Source: RFPI01 sp964398195 (GTDB taxonomy: Bacteria > Pseudomonadota > Gammaproteobacteria > Burkholderiales > Methylophilaceae). From it: a DNA stretch of 64,000 nt. Below the pieces are notes generated by a model. The model searched no databases, was not told the DNA's origin, and was given only the letters and a program-made list of their open reading frames with translations. This document shows positions 52,061-61,041 of the stretch, in pieces. Position 1 is the stretch's first letter, and each line of letters opens with the position of its first letter. The position numbers and the translations under genes were made by a program. Location of the stretch: positions 11,486 through 75,485 of the forward strand of contig CAYNLW010000002.1 of assembly GCA_964398195.1 (NCBI GenBank), in the 5' to 3' direction.

Positions 52061-53377
52061 ATGAGCCAGTCATCTGCTAATCAGGACTTATTACAGCGCA
52101 GTTTGCAGGCGGTGTGGCACCCTTGCACGCAAATGAAATGGCATGAGCAGCTGCCTTTGTTGCCTATACAGTCGGCACAGGGGATATGGCTGTATGACAT
52201 GGATGGCAAGCGCTATTTGGATGCGATTAGCTCGTGGTGGGTGAATCTATTTGGCCATCAAGAGCCGCGCATCAAGCAAGCCATTATTCAGCAGTTGAAT
52301 CAAGTGGAACACGTCATGTTGGCGGGGTTTACCCACCAAGCGGTGGTGGAGTTATCTGAGGCCTTGGCTAAGCAGACTGGCTTGGGACATTGTTTTTATG
52401 CTTCTGATGGCGCTTCTGCCACTGAAATCGCGCTTAAGATGAGCTTTCATTATTGGCGGCAAAGCGGACAGCCAGATAAGCAACAATTTATCAGTCTGCA
52501 ACAAAGCTATCACGGTGAAACGCTGGGTGCTTTATCGGTGACCGATGTGCCTATCTTTAAAGACACTTATGCCCCCTTGTTGCGCGCCACCCACACCTTG
52601 CCTAGCCCGGATTGGCGCTTGGCCGAAGCGGGCGAGTCAGCGCAGGACTATGCGCGGCGTTGTGCCCAGCAGGTAGAGGATTATTTGGCGCAACATCATC
52701 AGCAGATTGCCGCCATGATTATAGAGCCTTTGGTGCAATGTGCTGGCGGTATGGCCATGTATCACCCTATTTATTTGCAGCTGATTCGCGAGAGTTGTCA
52801 GCGCTATCAAGTGCATCTTATCGCCGATGAAATCGCTGTTGGCTTTGGTCGTACCGGTGCCATGTTTGCCTGCCAGCAGGCGGCCATCAAGCCAGACTTG
52901 CTGTGTCTATCCAAAGGCATCAGCGGTGGCTTTTTGCCCTTGTCGGTAACGTTATGTAGCGAGCAGATTTATCAGGCGTTTTATCACGACGAGATGGGCA
53001 AAGGCTTTTTGCACTCGCATTCATACACTGGCAATCCATTAGCTTGCGCCGCCGCGCTGGCCAGTTTGGCTATCTTTGAACAAGACAATGTATTGAGAAA
53101 AAACGCCGCTATACAGCAGGCGATCAATCAGCAGCTGCAAAGCTGGCAGGATATGCCGATTCAACATCAACGCAATTGCGGCATGATTTGGGCGTTTGAT
53201 GTGCGCACCGAGCATGCTGATTTTGCCCGCCGCTGCTATCAAGCGGCGCAACAACATGGTCTGTTACTGCGGCCTATAGGCAACACCGTGTATTGGATGC
53301 CGCCGTATTGCATAGACCAGCAACAAGCTGAATATTTAATTCAGCACACGCAACAGGTGATTTTGCAATGCGCTTAA
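52061..53377 (+). CDS. bioA: Adenosylmethionine-8-amino-7-oxononanoate aminotransferase
   Basis: BioA makes 7,8-diaminopelargonate in biotin synthesis, using S-adenosylmethionine as amino donor and PLP. The 438-residue product has WHPCTQMKWHE near residue 20, SSWWVNLFGHQEPRI, the PLP-binding Asp256 in LIADEIAVGFGRTG and the catalytic Lys285 in LSKGISGG. It is isolated from other bio genes in this window and overlaps the next gene, dacB, by 10 bases, an odd pairing of functions. Confidence 0.95.
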   Translation: MSQSSANQDLLQRSLQAVWHPCTQMKWHEQLPLLPIQSAQGIWLYDMDGKRYLDAISSWWVNLFGHQEPRIKQAIIQQLNQVEHVMLAGFTHQAVVELSEALAKQTGLGHCFYASDGASATEIALKMSFHYWRQSGQPDKQQFISLQQSYHGETLGALSVTDVPIFKDTYAPLLRATHTLPSPDWRLAEAGESAQDYARRCAQQVEDYLAQHHQQIAAMIIEPLVQCAGGMAMYHPIYLQLIRESCQRYQVHLIADEIAVGFGRTGAMFACQQAAIKPDLLCLSKGISGGFLPLSVTLCSEQIYQAFYHDEMGKGFLHSHSYTGNPLACAAALASLAIFEQDNVLRKNAAIQQAINQQLQSWQDMPIQHQRNCGMIWAFDVRTEHADFARRCYQAAQQHGLLLRPIGNTVYWMPPYCIDQQQAEYLIQHTQQVILQCA

Positions 53378-54843
53378 CTAGTCCTAGCAAAAGCAGTCTA
53401 GGCAAAACCAGACCAGGCACAACCAGACCAGGCACAGTGTTGCTAATGCTAGTTTTGCTAGTCACTAGCAATGCGCAAGCGCAGTTGCCCGCTCCTGTAC
53501 AACAGGCTTTGCAAGCCGATGATATTCCCTCTGATGCGGTCAGTGTCTGGGTGCAGCGGCTAGATGACGGCAAGCTAGTGCTTGCTCACCAAGCCCATGT
53601 AGCGCGCAATCCAGCCTCGGTCATCAAGTTGCTCACCAGTTATGCAGCGCTAGATTTATTAGGCCCTAGCTTCCGCTGGAGTACTCAGGTATATGCTTAT
53701 CCGGCGCTTAACGCAGGGCAAAATAAACTGAACGGCAGCCTAGTCATCAAAGGCAGCGGCGACCCTAGTTTGAGTTATGCCGAGCTGAATGAAATGGCCA
53801 GCGAGATTAAACAAAAATGGGCTTTGCAGGAAATTTGTTGTGAGCTGTTATTGGATAACTCGGCCTATGAAAAGCGCCCATTTAATCCCGCCGCTTTTGA
53901 TAACAAGCCATATCGCGCTTATAACGCTCCAGCAGAGGCTTTGATGGTGAATCTGCAAAGCCTGCGCTTGGCTTTTTCGGTGCAAGGAAAATCAATACAA
54001 AGCGCTATGTTTCCTGATTTGACCAGCATCAATAAAAAAATCGATGTCAAATTAAGCCAAAATTTGCTTGGCCAAGAAAACTGTGGCGAATGGAAAGATA
54101 AGTTAACCATCTTGCGCCAAGCCGACAGCTTGCAGATACAAGGCAGTTATGCGGCAGATTGTGGCGACAAATATATCGATATTTATTGGCAAGACGGCTT
54201 GGATTTATTTGCCAAAGCGTGGCAGTCTGCATGGCTGAATCAAGCTGGCAAGGCGCAATGGCAAAGCGTGAAAAGCGGCTTAACGCCAGCCAATGCGCAG
54301 CTGTTGTTAGAACATGTGTCCAAGCCTTTGACCGATATCGTGCATGATATGAATAAGACCAGCAATAATGTAGCGGCGCGCGCACTGTATCTGGCCTTGG
54401 CAAGATTTGCCGATAGCACACAAGCAGCCTCTGAGACCCTAGCTGAGCGGGCGATGCGCGCATGGATAAAATCCAAAGGCTGGGAATTTAGCGAGTTGGT
54501 GTTGGAAAATGGCGCTGGGCTATCACGCAATGAGAGGATTTCGGCAGAACATTTGGGCACCTTATTAAGTCACGCTTATCAAAGCCCTGTGATGCCAGAG
54601 CTGATGTCCTCGCTGCCTGTGTATGGCTTAGATGGCACGCTTAAAAATCGCAAAGATGTCGCCTTATATGGCAAAGCGCATTTAAAGACTGGTTCGCTAG
54701 AAGGCGTGCGCGCACTTGCTGGCTATTTATTAGACCAAAAAGGGCGCCGTTATGCGGTGGTGTGGATAGTCAATGGCGACAAAGCGCATAGAGCCAAGGC
54801 GGCGCAAGAGGCTATGCTAAACTGGCTGTATTGGCAGAATTAA
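53368..54843 (+). CDS. dacB: D-alanyl-D-alanine carboxypeptidase/endopeptidase (PBP4 type)
   Basis: A periplasmic class C penicillin-binding protein of 491 residues that trims or cleaves peptidoglycan peptide bridges. The active-site motifs are SVIK (Ser84-Lys87), SNN in DMNKTSNNVAARA and KTG in AHLKTGSLEGV. A signal segment (VLLMLVLLVTSNAQA) ends near residue 38. It is preceded by an unusual N-terminal extension encoded partly by a 15-base tandem repeat (53407-53436), giving TRPGT twice. The start overlaps bioA by 10 bases; an internal start after the repeat (ATG in LLMLV) is conceivable. Confidence 0.92.
   Translation: MRLTSPSKSSLGKTRPGTTRPGTVLLMLVLLVTSNAQAQLPAPVQQALQADDIPSDAVSVWVQRLDDGKLVLAHQAHVARNPASVIKLLTSYAALDLLGPSFRWSTQVYAYPALNAGQNKLNGSLVIKGSGDPSLSYAELNEMASEIKQKWALQEICCELLLDNSAYEKRPFNPAAFDNKPYRAYNAPAEALMVNLQSLRLAFSVQGKSIQSAMFPDLTSINKKIDVKLSQNLLGQENCGEWKDKLTILRQADSLQIQGSYAADCGDKYIDIYWQDGLDLFAKAWQSAWLNQAGKAQWQSVKSGLTPANAQLLLEHVSKPLTDIVHDMNKTSNNVAARALYLALARFADSTQAASETLAERAMRAWIKSKGWEFSELVLENGAGLSRNERISAEHLGTLLSHAYQSPVMPELMSSLPVYGLDGTLKNRKDVALYGKAHLKTGSLEGVRALAGYLLDQKGRRYAVVWIVNGDKAHRAKAAQEAMLNWLYWQN
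53407..53436. repeat. Perfect 15-bp tandem duplication inside dacB
   Basis: ACCAGACCAGGCACA is repeated without mismatch (53407-53421 and 53422-53436). It keeps the reading frame and adds five residues to the stretch before the signal peptide of the PBP4-type protein. Confidence 0.88.
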
Positions 54844-54946
54844 CTTTAGCTTGCTTTGGTTTATTTGGCTGTAGCCCTTGTTAGCTTAGCAAGCTCTAGC
54901 CGCCGGCATTATCTGTTTTTTTATTAACCTAGTAGCAATATGAGAG

Positions 54947-55411
54947 ATGAATATGAAATTAAGCCCCATCAGTATTGTGATAGCAGCCGTGTTCTCAATG
55001 AGCTTAACGGCCTGTCATGCCGATAATCAACCTAGTAATAAGGAAACTGCAATGCAACAAAATGTTAGCCAATTAATCATCAAAGATACTGTGTCGGGCA
55101 ATGGCCGTGAGGCTGAGCCGGGCTTTAATGTCACTGTGCACTACACCGGTTGGTTGTATGACCCTAGCAAGGCCGATGGCAAAGGCCAGAAATTTGACAG
55201 TTCAGTAGAACGTCATGAGCCATTTGTGTTCTTTTTGGGTGGTGGGCAAGTGATACAAGGTTGGGACCAAGGCTTTGCCGGCATGAAAGTGGGCGGCAAG
55301 CGCACATTGATTATTCCGCCTGATTTAGGTTATGGCGCATATGGCGCAGGTGGGGTGATTCCACCGAATGCCACCTTGATTTTTGACGTTGAATTATTAG
55401 CCATTAAGTAA
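54947..55411 (+). CDS. FKBP-type peptidyl-prolyl isomerase, predicted lipoprotein
   Basis: A 154-residue protein whose N-terminus carries a lipobox, LTAC at residues 20-23, so it is probably diacylated and membrane-anchored. The catalytic FKBP domain follows: VTVHYTGWLYD, GQKFDSSVERHEPFVFFLGG, VIQGWDQGFAGMKVGGKR and GAYGAGGVIPPNATLIFDVE, containing the usual active-site aromatic residues. It likely assists folding of exported proteins. It is followed 11 bases later by an OsmC-type gene. Confidence 0.9.
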   Translation: MNMKLSPISIVIAAVFSMSLTACHADNQPSNKETAMQQNVSQLIIKDTVSGNGREAEPGFNVTVHYTGWLYDPSKADGKGQKFDSSVERHEPFVFFLGGGQVIQGWDQGFAGMKVGGKRTLIIPPDLGYGAYGAGGVIPPNATLIFDVELLAIK

Positions 55412-55422
55412 AAGGATAGGGC

Positions 55423-55842
55423 ATGAAAGCGCGTGTGAAATGGGTAGAGGATGTATGTTTTATGGGCGAATCGGAAAGCGGTCATGCGGTCGTATTAGAT
55501 GGTTCGCCTGAGATAGGTGGCCGCAATCTAGGCATGCGCCCGATGGAAATGCTGTTGGTCAGCATGGGCGCTTGCTCATCGATTGATGTGGTGACCATAC
55601 TCAAAAAAGCACGGCAAAATATCAGCGATTGCGTAGCAGAAATTAGCGCGGAGCGCGCTGATGAAATCCCTAAAGTGTTTACCAAAATTCATGTGCACTT
55701 TGTGATTACTGGGCAAGACTTGAATTTGGCGCAGGTAGAACGGGCGGTCAATCTTTCCGCAGAGAAATACTGCTCGGCCTCGATTATGTTAGGCAAGGCC
55801 GCGCAGATGAGCCATGATTTTGAGGTGCGTCAGCCAGCCTAG
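55423..55842 (+). CDS. OsmC/Ohr-family protein
   Basis: A 139-residue protein with the two conserved cysteines of the OsmC superfamily, Cys51 in LLVSMGACSSID and Cys117 in SAEKYCSASIML. Family members with this pair reduce organic peroxides by a thiol mechanism. The GRNLGMRPMEMLLVSMG segment is typical of the YhfA-like subgroup, whose substrate is unknown. It may share a transcript with the FKBP-type gene upstream. Confidence 0.87.
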   Translation: MKARVKWVEDVCFMGESESGHAVVLDGSPEIGGRNLGMRPMEMLLVSMGACSSIDVVTILKKARQNISDCVAEISAERADEIPKVFTKIHVHFVITGQDLNLAQVERAVNLSAEKYCSASIMLGKAAQMSHDFEVRQPA

Positions 55843-55892
55843 TGCTGGTCTATGTTAGGCAAGGCTAGCTAAATGCAAGGCTAGCTGATGCC

Positions 55893-56204
55893 TTAGCTAA
55901 TCTTCACTTGCAGGGTAACGCCGCTGCTCAATACTTCAAATAAACGATCGATATTCGGATGCTTGCCGGGGTTTTCCTCGGCATCTTGGGTATGTTCGGC
56001 ATAGAGCGCTAAACCGGCTTTTGCCGCTTGCATATCGATTTGACCAAATTGCTGGCTAAGATAGTAATACACCCTGACCGAGCCTTGGCTGCCGGGTTTG
56101 TTTTCGATCACCCCAGCGAGGCTGGCGTCAGGTAACAATAATTCAATTTTTTGGATGTGCTCGGCGCTAGGTAGCAAGGCCAATTGTTCGCTAAATGGTT
56201 TCAT
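55893..56204 (-). CDS. Small conserved protein (DUF2322-like)
   Basis: A 103-residue cytosolic protein with no catalytic motif or membrane span. The segments HIQKIELLLPDASLAGVIEN and VRVYYYLSQQFGQIDMQA, with a C-terminal LFEVLSSGVTLQVKI strand, resemble the DUF2322 family of betaproteobacteria, which is often near ubiquinone genes such as coq7. Here coq7 is the next gene upstream (76 bases), on the same strand. Function unknown. Confidence 0.65.
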   Translation of the reverse strand: MKPFSEQLALLPSAEHIQKIELLLPDASLAGVIENKPGSQGSVRVYYYLSQQFGQIDMQAAKAGLALYAEHTQDAEENPGKHPNIDRLFEVLSSGVTLQVKIS

Positions 56205-56280
56205 GGTGTTAAGTCTGTGCTGGTGAAGTTTTGCTTATCAATTGCTGTTTAAATAAATAGTGAATAAAAAAATGTCAGGA

Positions 56281-56904
56281 CTACAGATAATAAGTCGTTG
56301 TGGTCATCACTTTAGACATCACTTGCATCATGCTCTTTACTGGTGCGGGCAATGCTGCTCCGCCTAGTGCCATTGCGGTCTCTGCGTGCTGCGCCTCGTC
56401 TTGTTGCATCTGTTGCAAAATAGCGCGGCTTTTCGCATCTTGCTCAGGCAGGATATTCAGGTGGTGTTGCAAGTGTTTGCCTACCTGATGTTCAGTTTCG
56501 GCTAAAAATCCTAAATTACAACGATCACCTAAGGCCCCAGCGACTGCGCCCAAAGCAAACGAGCCGGCATACCAAAGTGGATTGAGTAAGCTAGTACGAC
56601 CACCCAGTTGCTGTATGCGCTGTTCGCACCAAGCGAGGTGTTCAGTTTCTTCTTGCGAGGCTTGTTGTAGGGCTTGAACGGTGTCTGGATTTTGTGCGGT
56701 CAGCGCTTGGCCATTGTATAAGGCTTGGGCACACACTTCGCCACAATGATTGATGCGCATCAAGGCAGCCGCATGACGCTTTTGCTCGGCAGACAAAGGC
56801 TGCTCTGCGGTGTTAGCGTCGGGAAAAGGGCGGCTGCTTTGCGCGCTGGCACTCACTGTTTTGAGTGCCTTATCAAACTCGATAATCCATCTATCCAAAG
56901 ACAT
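56281..56904 (-). CDS. coq7: 2-polyprenyl-3-methyl-6-methoxy-1,4-benzoquinone monooxygenase (Coq7)
   Basis: A di-iron hydroxylase that performs a late ring hydroxylation in ubiquinone synthesis. The 207-residue product has the iron-ligand pattern of the family: INHCGEVCAQALY, QEETEHLAWCEQ, LAETEHQVGKHL and QDEAQHAETA, each with a Glu or EXXH motif. It belongs to the Coq7 type found in beta- and some gammaproteobacteria in place of UbiF. It lies 4 bases downstream of ctpA, so the two are cotranscribed. Confidence 0.95.
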   Translation of the reverse strand: MSLDRWIIEFDKALKTVSASAQSSRPFPDANTAEQPLSAEQKRHAAALMRINHCGEVCAQALYNGQALTAQNPDTVQALQQASQEETEHLAWCEQRIQQLGGRTSLLNPLWYAGSFALGAVAGALGDRCNLGFLAETEHQVGKHLQHHLNILPEQDAKSRAILQQMQQDEAQHAETAMALGGAALPAPVKSMMQVMSKVMTTTTYYL

Positions 56905-56908
56905 GGCA

Positions 56909-58318
56909 TTACTTTTTATTGGCTGGATTAAGGATTTCCATTCCTTTAAGCAGATTCAATGCCTGCATAAATTGATAGTCGCTGCGGGTGCCGGCTTCAA
57001 ATGGTTGCTTGTCCGCAAATACTTTCTCATCTTTGTTAGGCACGTTCTTAGCCGCTTCTGGCTTGCTTTCCGCTTTGGCCGGTGCTTCGGCCTCTTTAGG
57101 ATTAGACAAGTGGCGGCTTAGGTCGGCTTCACGCAGATTCATAGAAGCATCGCTAGGGTTAGCAGGATCTTCCACCACGATATCAGGTGAAATACCCTTG
57201 GCCTGAATCGAGCGACCGTTAGGCGTGAAATAACGTGCGGTAGTCAGCTTGATAGCCGTGCCATTATTCATAGGCAAGATAGTCTGCACAGAGCCTTTAC
57301 CAAAGGTTTGTGTGCCCATAATCACCGCGCGTTTGTGGTCTTGCAATGCGCCAGAAACAATCTCGGAAGCACTGGCAGAACCGCCATTAATCAACACCAC
57401 CATAGGCAAGGTTTTTAAATCTTCTGGTAAGTCCTTGAGGTAGTCCGCTTTCTCGCCACCACGAGAGTAGTTGGCTGGGTTAGCGGTCAATTGCATCTTG
57501 GCATCTGGCGCACGACCTTCGGTATAGACCACCAAAGCATCGCGTGGGATAAAGGCAGCGCTCACGCCAACGGCAGCGTTTAATAAGCCACCTGGGTTAT
57601 TACGCAAATCTAATACGATGCCCTTAAACGCGCCTTTGTTGAGGTCGCGCAATTTGGTCAAGGCTTTGGCTAAATCTTCACCTGTGTGTTCTTGGAACTG
57701 GGTGATACGCACATAAGCATAGTTAGGCTCGCTGAGTTTGTATTTCACGCTTTGGTTTTTAATCACATCGCGTACCAAGGTGAAGTACAAAGGCTTGTTC
57801 TCGCCTTTGCGCAAGATAGTCAATTTAATCGAAGTATTTGGCTTGCCGCGCATACGCTTGACCGCATCATTCAAGGTCAAGCCTTTCACCAAGGTGTCGT
57901 CTAATTGCATAATCAAATCGCCAGTTTTTAAGCCAGCACGGAAAGCAGGGGTATCTTCAATCGGGGTAACCACTTTGACCAAGCCATCTTCCATCCCCAC
58001 TTCTATGCCCAAGCCACCAAACTCGCCTTGCGTGCCGGCTTGTAAATCTTTAAAGCCTTCTACATCTAAAAACGCAGAGTGTGGGTCTAGGCCAGTCAAC
58101 ATGCCGGTAATGGCTTCATTGATTAACTTTTTGTCGTCAATTTTTTCTACATAATCGGATTTAATCTTGCCATACACTTCCGCGAAGGTACGCAATTCAT
58201 CAATCGGCAATTGGCTGGCAGGATTGCGCTCAGCATTAGCAGAGTAATTCAGGCTAAGCATCACGCCGATGACGGCGCCGAAAGTCAGCAAAATAATTTT
58301 TTCAATTTTAGAACGCAT
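56909..58318 (-). CDS. S41-family C-terminal processing peptidase
   Basis: A 469-residue membrane-anchored periplasmic serine protease. It has an N-terminal hydrophobic segment (residues 8-28), then a PDZ domain around GLGIEVGMEDGLVKVVTP. The S41 catalytic core shows NGGSASASEIVSGALQDHKR with Ser316 and GTQTFGKGSVQT with Lys341. The C-terminus is a variable Lys/Glu/Ala-rich tail. Such CtpA proteases cleave peptidoglycan hydrolases or other periplasmic substrates from the C-terminus. An NlpC/P60-type hydrolase lies nearby but on a separate unit. Confidence 0.94.
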   Translation of the reverse strand: MRSKIEKIILLTFGAVIGVMLSLNYSANAERNPASQLPIDELRTFAEVYGKIKSDYVEKIDDKKLINEAITGMLTGLDPHSAFLDVEGFKDLQAGTQGEFGGLGIEVGMEDGLVKVVTPIEDTPAFRAGLKTGDLIMQLDDTLVKGLTLNDAVKRMRGKPNTSIKLTILRKGENKPLYFTLVRDVIKNQSVKYKLSEPNYAYVRITQFQEHTGEDLAKALTKLRDLNKGAFKGIVLDLRNNPGGLLNAAVGVSAAFIPRDALVVYTEGRAPDAKMQLTANPANYSRGGEKADYLKDLPEDLKTLPMVVLINGGSASASEIVSGALQDHKRAVIMGTQTFGKGSVQTILPMNNGTAIKLTTARYFTPNGRSIQAKGISPDIVVEDPANPSDASMNLREADLSRHLSNPKEAEAPAKAESKPEAAKNVPNKDEKVFADKQPFEAGTRSDYQFMQALNLLKGMEILNPANKK

Positions 58319-58540
58319 AAACTGGCCTATCTTTAGAGTTATCGGGGGTGTAGATAAAATATGTAAAACTTAAATCTTATGACTAAAATGCTTTAATTGG
58401 GCTAGTAACTTTTAGTGAACCCAGTAAAAAAACTTGGTAAAACAACTTTGCAAAACAGCCTAATCAAACAACCTGACATTTTGCGCTATTTATTACGGAT
58501 TGACTAGAAAAAATGCCCTTAGCGCATACTGATTAACCGC

Positions 58541-58837
58541 ATGGAAAACCAAATGACTACCCACCATATACAAATTACTTATTGCACACAGTGCCGCTGG
58601 ATGTTGCGTGCGGCTTGGATAGCGCAAGAGCTGTTAATAACTTTCGAATCAGACCTGAGCAGGGTGTCGCTAGTTCCTGCCACAGGTGGAATTTTTTCTA
58701 TCCATTTAGATGATCAACTGATTTTCTCGCGCCAACAAGCTGGGCATTTTCCTGAGTTAAAACAGATTAAACAGTTGATAAGAGATGTGATCGATCCGCA
58801 ACGTTCTTTGGGGCATAGCGACCGCGCGCAAGAGTAG
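58541..58837 (+). CDS. SelT/SelW/SelH (Rdx) family protein
   Basis: A 98-residue thioredoxin-like protein with CTQC at residues 15-18 in the context ITYCTQCRWMLRAAWIAQEL, and ATGGIFSIHLDDQLIFSRQ further on. These are features of the Rdx family; eukaryotic members often have selenocysteine in the second position but here it is cysteine. A second ATG (58553) is also possible. The function in bacteria is unclear. Confidence 0.85.
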   Translation: MENQMTTHHIQITYCTQCRWMLRAAWIAQELLITFESDLSRVSLVPATGGIFSIHLDDQLIFSRQQAGHFPELKQIKQLIRDVIDPQRSLGHSDRAQE

Positions 58838-58848
58838 GCAGATTATTT

Positions 58849-59682
58849 CTATTTGCTTTTAGCTTTTAGTTTAGCTTTGCTACGCGCTTGTGTATGGGCT
58901 TTGCTGTGTACTTTGCCATACGACTTAGCTGTCGGCGCCAAGTTGGCTAATTCATGGGCAGCCAATTCATGGGAGTACGGATTAACGGCTAGCTCGTTTA
59001 AGGCTAATTCGTTGACTGCGCCTAATTCATTCGGATTGATACGACGCGCACCATTAAAACGTTTCGCCCAATAGGACTCGGTCATATCGGTCACTTCGAT
59101 TTCTTTGCCGGTGCGAGGCGAATGGATGAAGCGGTTTTCGCCTATATAGATGCCGACATGCGAGAAAGAGGATTTGAGCGTGTTAAAAAACACCAAATCG
59201 CCCGGCTGCAAATCATGCGTGGCGACATTGCTACCCATGCGGCTGATGGCGCGCGCACCATGTGGCAGTGTCAAGCTGGTGGCTTCTTGGAAAACAAAGC
59301 GTACAAAGCCGCTGCAATCCATGCCGCTTTCTGGCACTTTGCCACCCCATGTGTATTTCAGGCCCATCAAACTTAAGGCGCTGGCAATCACTTCTTGCGC
59401 ATAGCCCGACCATGAAGATTTTTGGTTGGCGCTTGCTTCAAAGGAAGCTGGTGCAGCAGTCGCTGGAGAGGCCGAATAGCTGGGTGTCAGCGATGGGTTG
59501 TTGTTTGGCGCAGTGGCATTGTCAGCGATAGGCGCTGCATTTTGCGCTGGCACGCTGGGCGAACTTTCGTAAGCCAGCTTGTCATGACTGATGCCAAAAT
59601 TAAAATCGGCGGCTACCGTGGTTTGATAGACGCCGATCAATAAGGCGAATAAAGTAATTTTTGTGTTTTGCATCAGGGGCAT
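58849..59682 (-). CDS. NlpC/P60-family cell-wall hydrolase
   Basis: A 277-residue exported protein. After the signal peptide (about residues 4-25) comes a low-complexity Ala/Pro/Ser/Asn linker (about 30-85), then the NlpC/P60 catalytic domain with SGMDCSGFVRFVFQ (catalytic Cys), FSHVGIYIGENRFIHSP (catalytic His). The C-terminal tail is unusual: a [N/H]EL[A/G] motif occurs five times (NELG, NELA, NELA, HELA, HELA) before a Lys/Ala-rich end. These enzymes cut peptidoglycan stem peptides. ATG at 59682 chosen; an ATG at 59673 is an alternative. Confidence 0.88.
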   Translation of the reverse strand: MPLMQNTKITLFALLIGVYQTTVAADFNFGISHDKLAYESSPSVPAQNAAPIADNATAPNNNPSLTPSYSASPATAAPASFEASANQKSSWSGYAQEVIASALSLMGLKYTWGGKVPESGMDCSGFVRFVFQEATSLTLPHGARAISRMGSNVATHDLQPGDLVFFNTLKSSFSHVGIYIGENRFIHSPRTGKEIEVTDMTESYWAKRFNGARRINPNELGAVNELALNELAVNPYSHELAAHELANLAPTAKSYGKVHSKAHTQARSKAKLKAKSK

Positions 59683-59805
59683 TGTAGAGTAGTCAGCCCT
59701 GCTAGGCAAGTTAAATTCGCCTTTTATGGAAAATTGTCTATATTTTTCAATGGCTTCTAAGCGAGCCCTGGGCTATTTTGGCACTGTGCACTAGACCCCG
59801 TGCAG

Positions 59806-60876
59806 TTAGGGCGCAGGGTTCATCATACGCAAATGAATGTCCTCGATTTGTTGCAATAACTCTGCGGATAACTGGGTGTGCCAAGCGGCGATATTTTCTT
59901 GTAATTGCTGCATGCTGGTGGCGCCGATAATGGTCGAGGTGACAAACCAGCGCTGATAGACAAAGGCCAAGGCCATCTCGGTGGGCGTTAAGCCATGATG
60001 TCTGGCCAGCGCCGCATAAGCCGCCGAGGCGGCCGGCACCGCAGGTTTTTTATAGCGTTGCGCATAGCCCAAGAACAGCGTAACGCGGCCTTTGGCTTGC
60101 GGGTCATCGATATATTTGCCTGTCAAATGGCCAAATGCCAAAGGCGAATACGCCATCAAGGCGATATTTTCGCGAAATAAAATCTCGCTCATGCCAAATT
60201 CCATGCCGCGATTCATTAAGTTATAGCAATTCTGCAAACTGACGATGCGTGGCAACTGATATTGCTCAGCTGCGCGAATAAACTGCATCACACCCCACGG
60301 TTGCTCATTGGAAAGCCCGATATAGCGAATCTTGCCCTGTTGCACCAAGCCAGCTAGCGTTTCTAATTGCGCCTCAATGCTCACCCACTGTTTGCGCTCG
60401 CCAACTTGGTATTGGCCAGAAACATATTCCTGCGCGGGGTCAAACTGATATTGCCCAAACATAGGCACATTGCGCTCAGGCCAATGCAATTGATAAAGGT
60501 CGATATAGTCGGTATTTAAGCGCTTTAACGAGTCCTCCACCGCGCTGCGGATATTGTGCGAATCTAAGCTAGCAGGGCCGCCGCGTATCCAATCCATGCC
60601 GCGACGAGGGCCAGCCACTTTGCTGGTCAGAATAATTTTGTCGCGTGGCTGTTTGGCCAGCCATTTGCCTAGGATTTGTTCGGTGCGGGTAAAGGTGTCT
60701 GCTTTGGGCGGCACCGGGTACATCTCGGCGCAGTCAATAAAATTGATGCCTTGCGCCAAGGCGTAATCGAGTTGTTGAAACGCCTCTTGCTCAGAATTTT
60801 GGTCGCCATAAGTCATGGTGCCCAAACAAATTGGTGACACCATCAAGTCACTCAAGCCTAAACGTCGTAATTGCAT
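59806..60876 (-). CDS. Aldo/keto reductase (Tas-like)
   Basis: A 356-residue NADPH-dependent TIM-barrel oxidoreductase. The start MQLRRLGLSDLMVSPICLG fits the family; a GAGGAACT ribosome-binding site precedes the ATG at 60876. The catalytic tetrad is visible as Asp and Tyr in FIDCAEMYPVPP, Lys in ILTSKVAGP and His in YQLHWPERN. The insertion TDYIDLYQLHWPERNVPMF and overall length suggest the Tas subgroup. The physiological substrate is unknown. Confidence 0.9.
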   Translation of the reverse strand: MQLRRLGLSDLMVSPICLGTMTYGDQNSEQEAFQQLDYALAQGINFIDCAEMYPVPPKADTFTRTEQILGKWLAKQPRDKIILTSKVAGPRRGMDWIRGGPASLDSHNIRSAVEDSLKRLNTDYIDLYQLHWPERNVPMFGQYQFDPAQEYVSGQYQVGERKQWVSIEAQLETLAGLVQQGKIRYIGLSNEQPWGVMQFIRAAEQYQLPRIVSLQNCYNLMNRGMEFGMSEILFRENIALMAYSPLAFGHLTGKYIDDPQAKGRVTLFLGYAQRYKKPAVPAASAAYAALARHHGLTPTEMALAFVYQRWFVTSTIIGATSMQQLQENIAAWHTQLSAELLQQIEDIHLRMMNPAP

Positions 60877-61041
60877 ACAGTTCCTCAATCGCCAAGGGAA
60901 TGAACAAATTATAAATCAGTCAGTCATTGCCTGAGCTTAAATAAAATTCTAGCCAAGCTTCGAAATTCATCGGATTAGGGCTTAAAATGGGGTAGTCGAA
61001 TTTCAATCACATCTTTGCCAATTTTTCTCGAGGAGAACATC

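Noticed and set aside
58319..58540. Gene in the gap between ctpA and the Rdx-family gene
   Set aside because: Both strands are broken by stops; the region is AT-rich and probably holds divergent promoters that I could not place with confidence.
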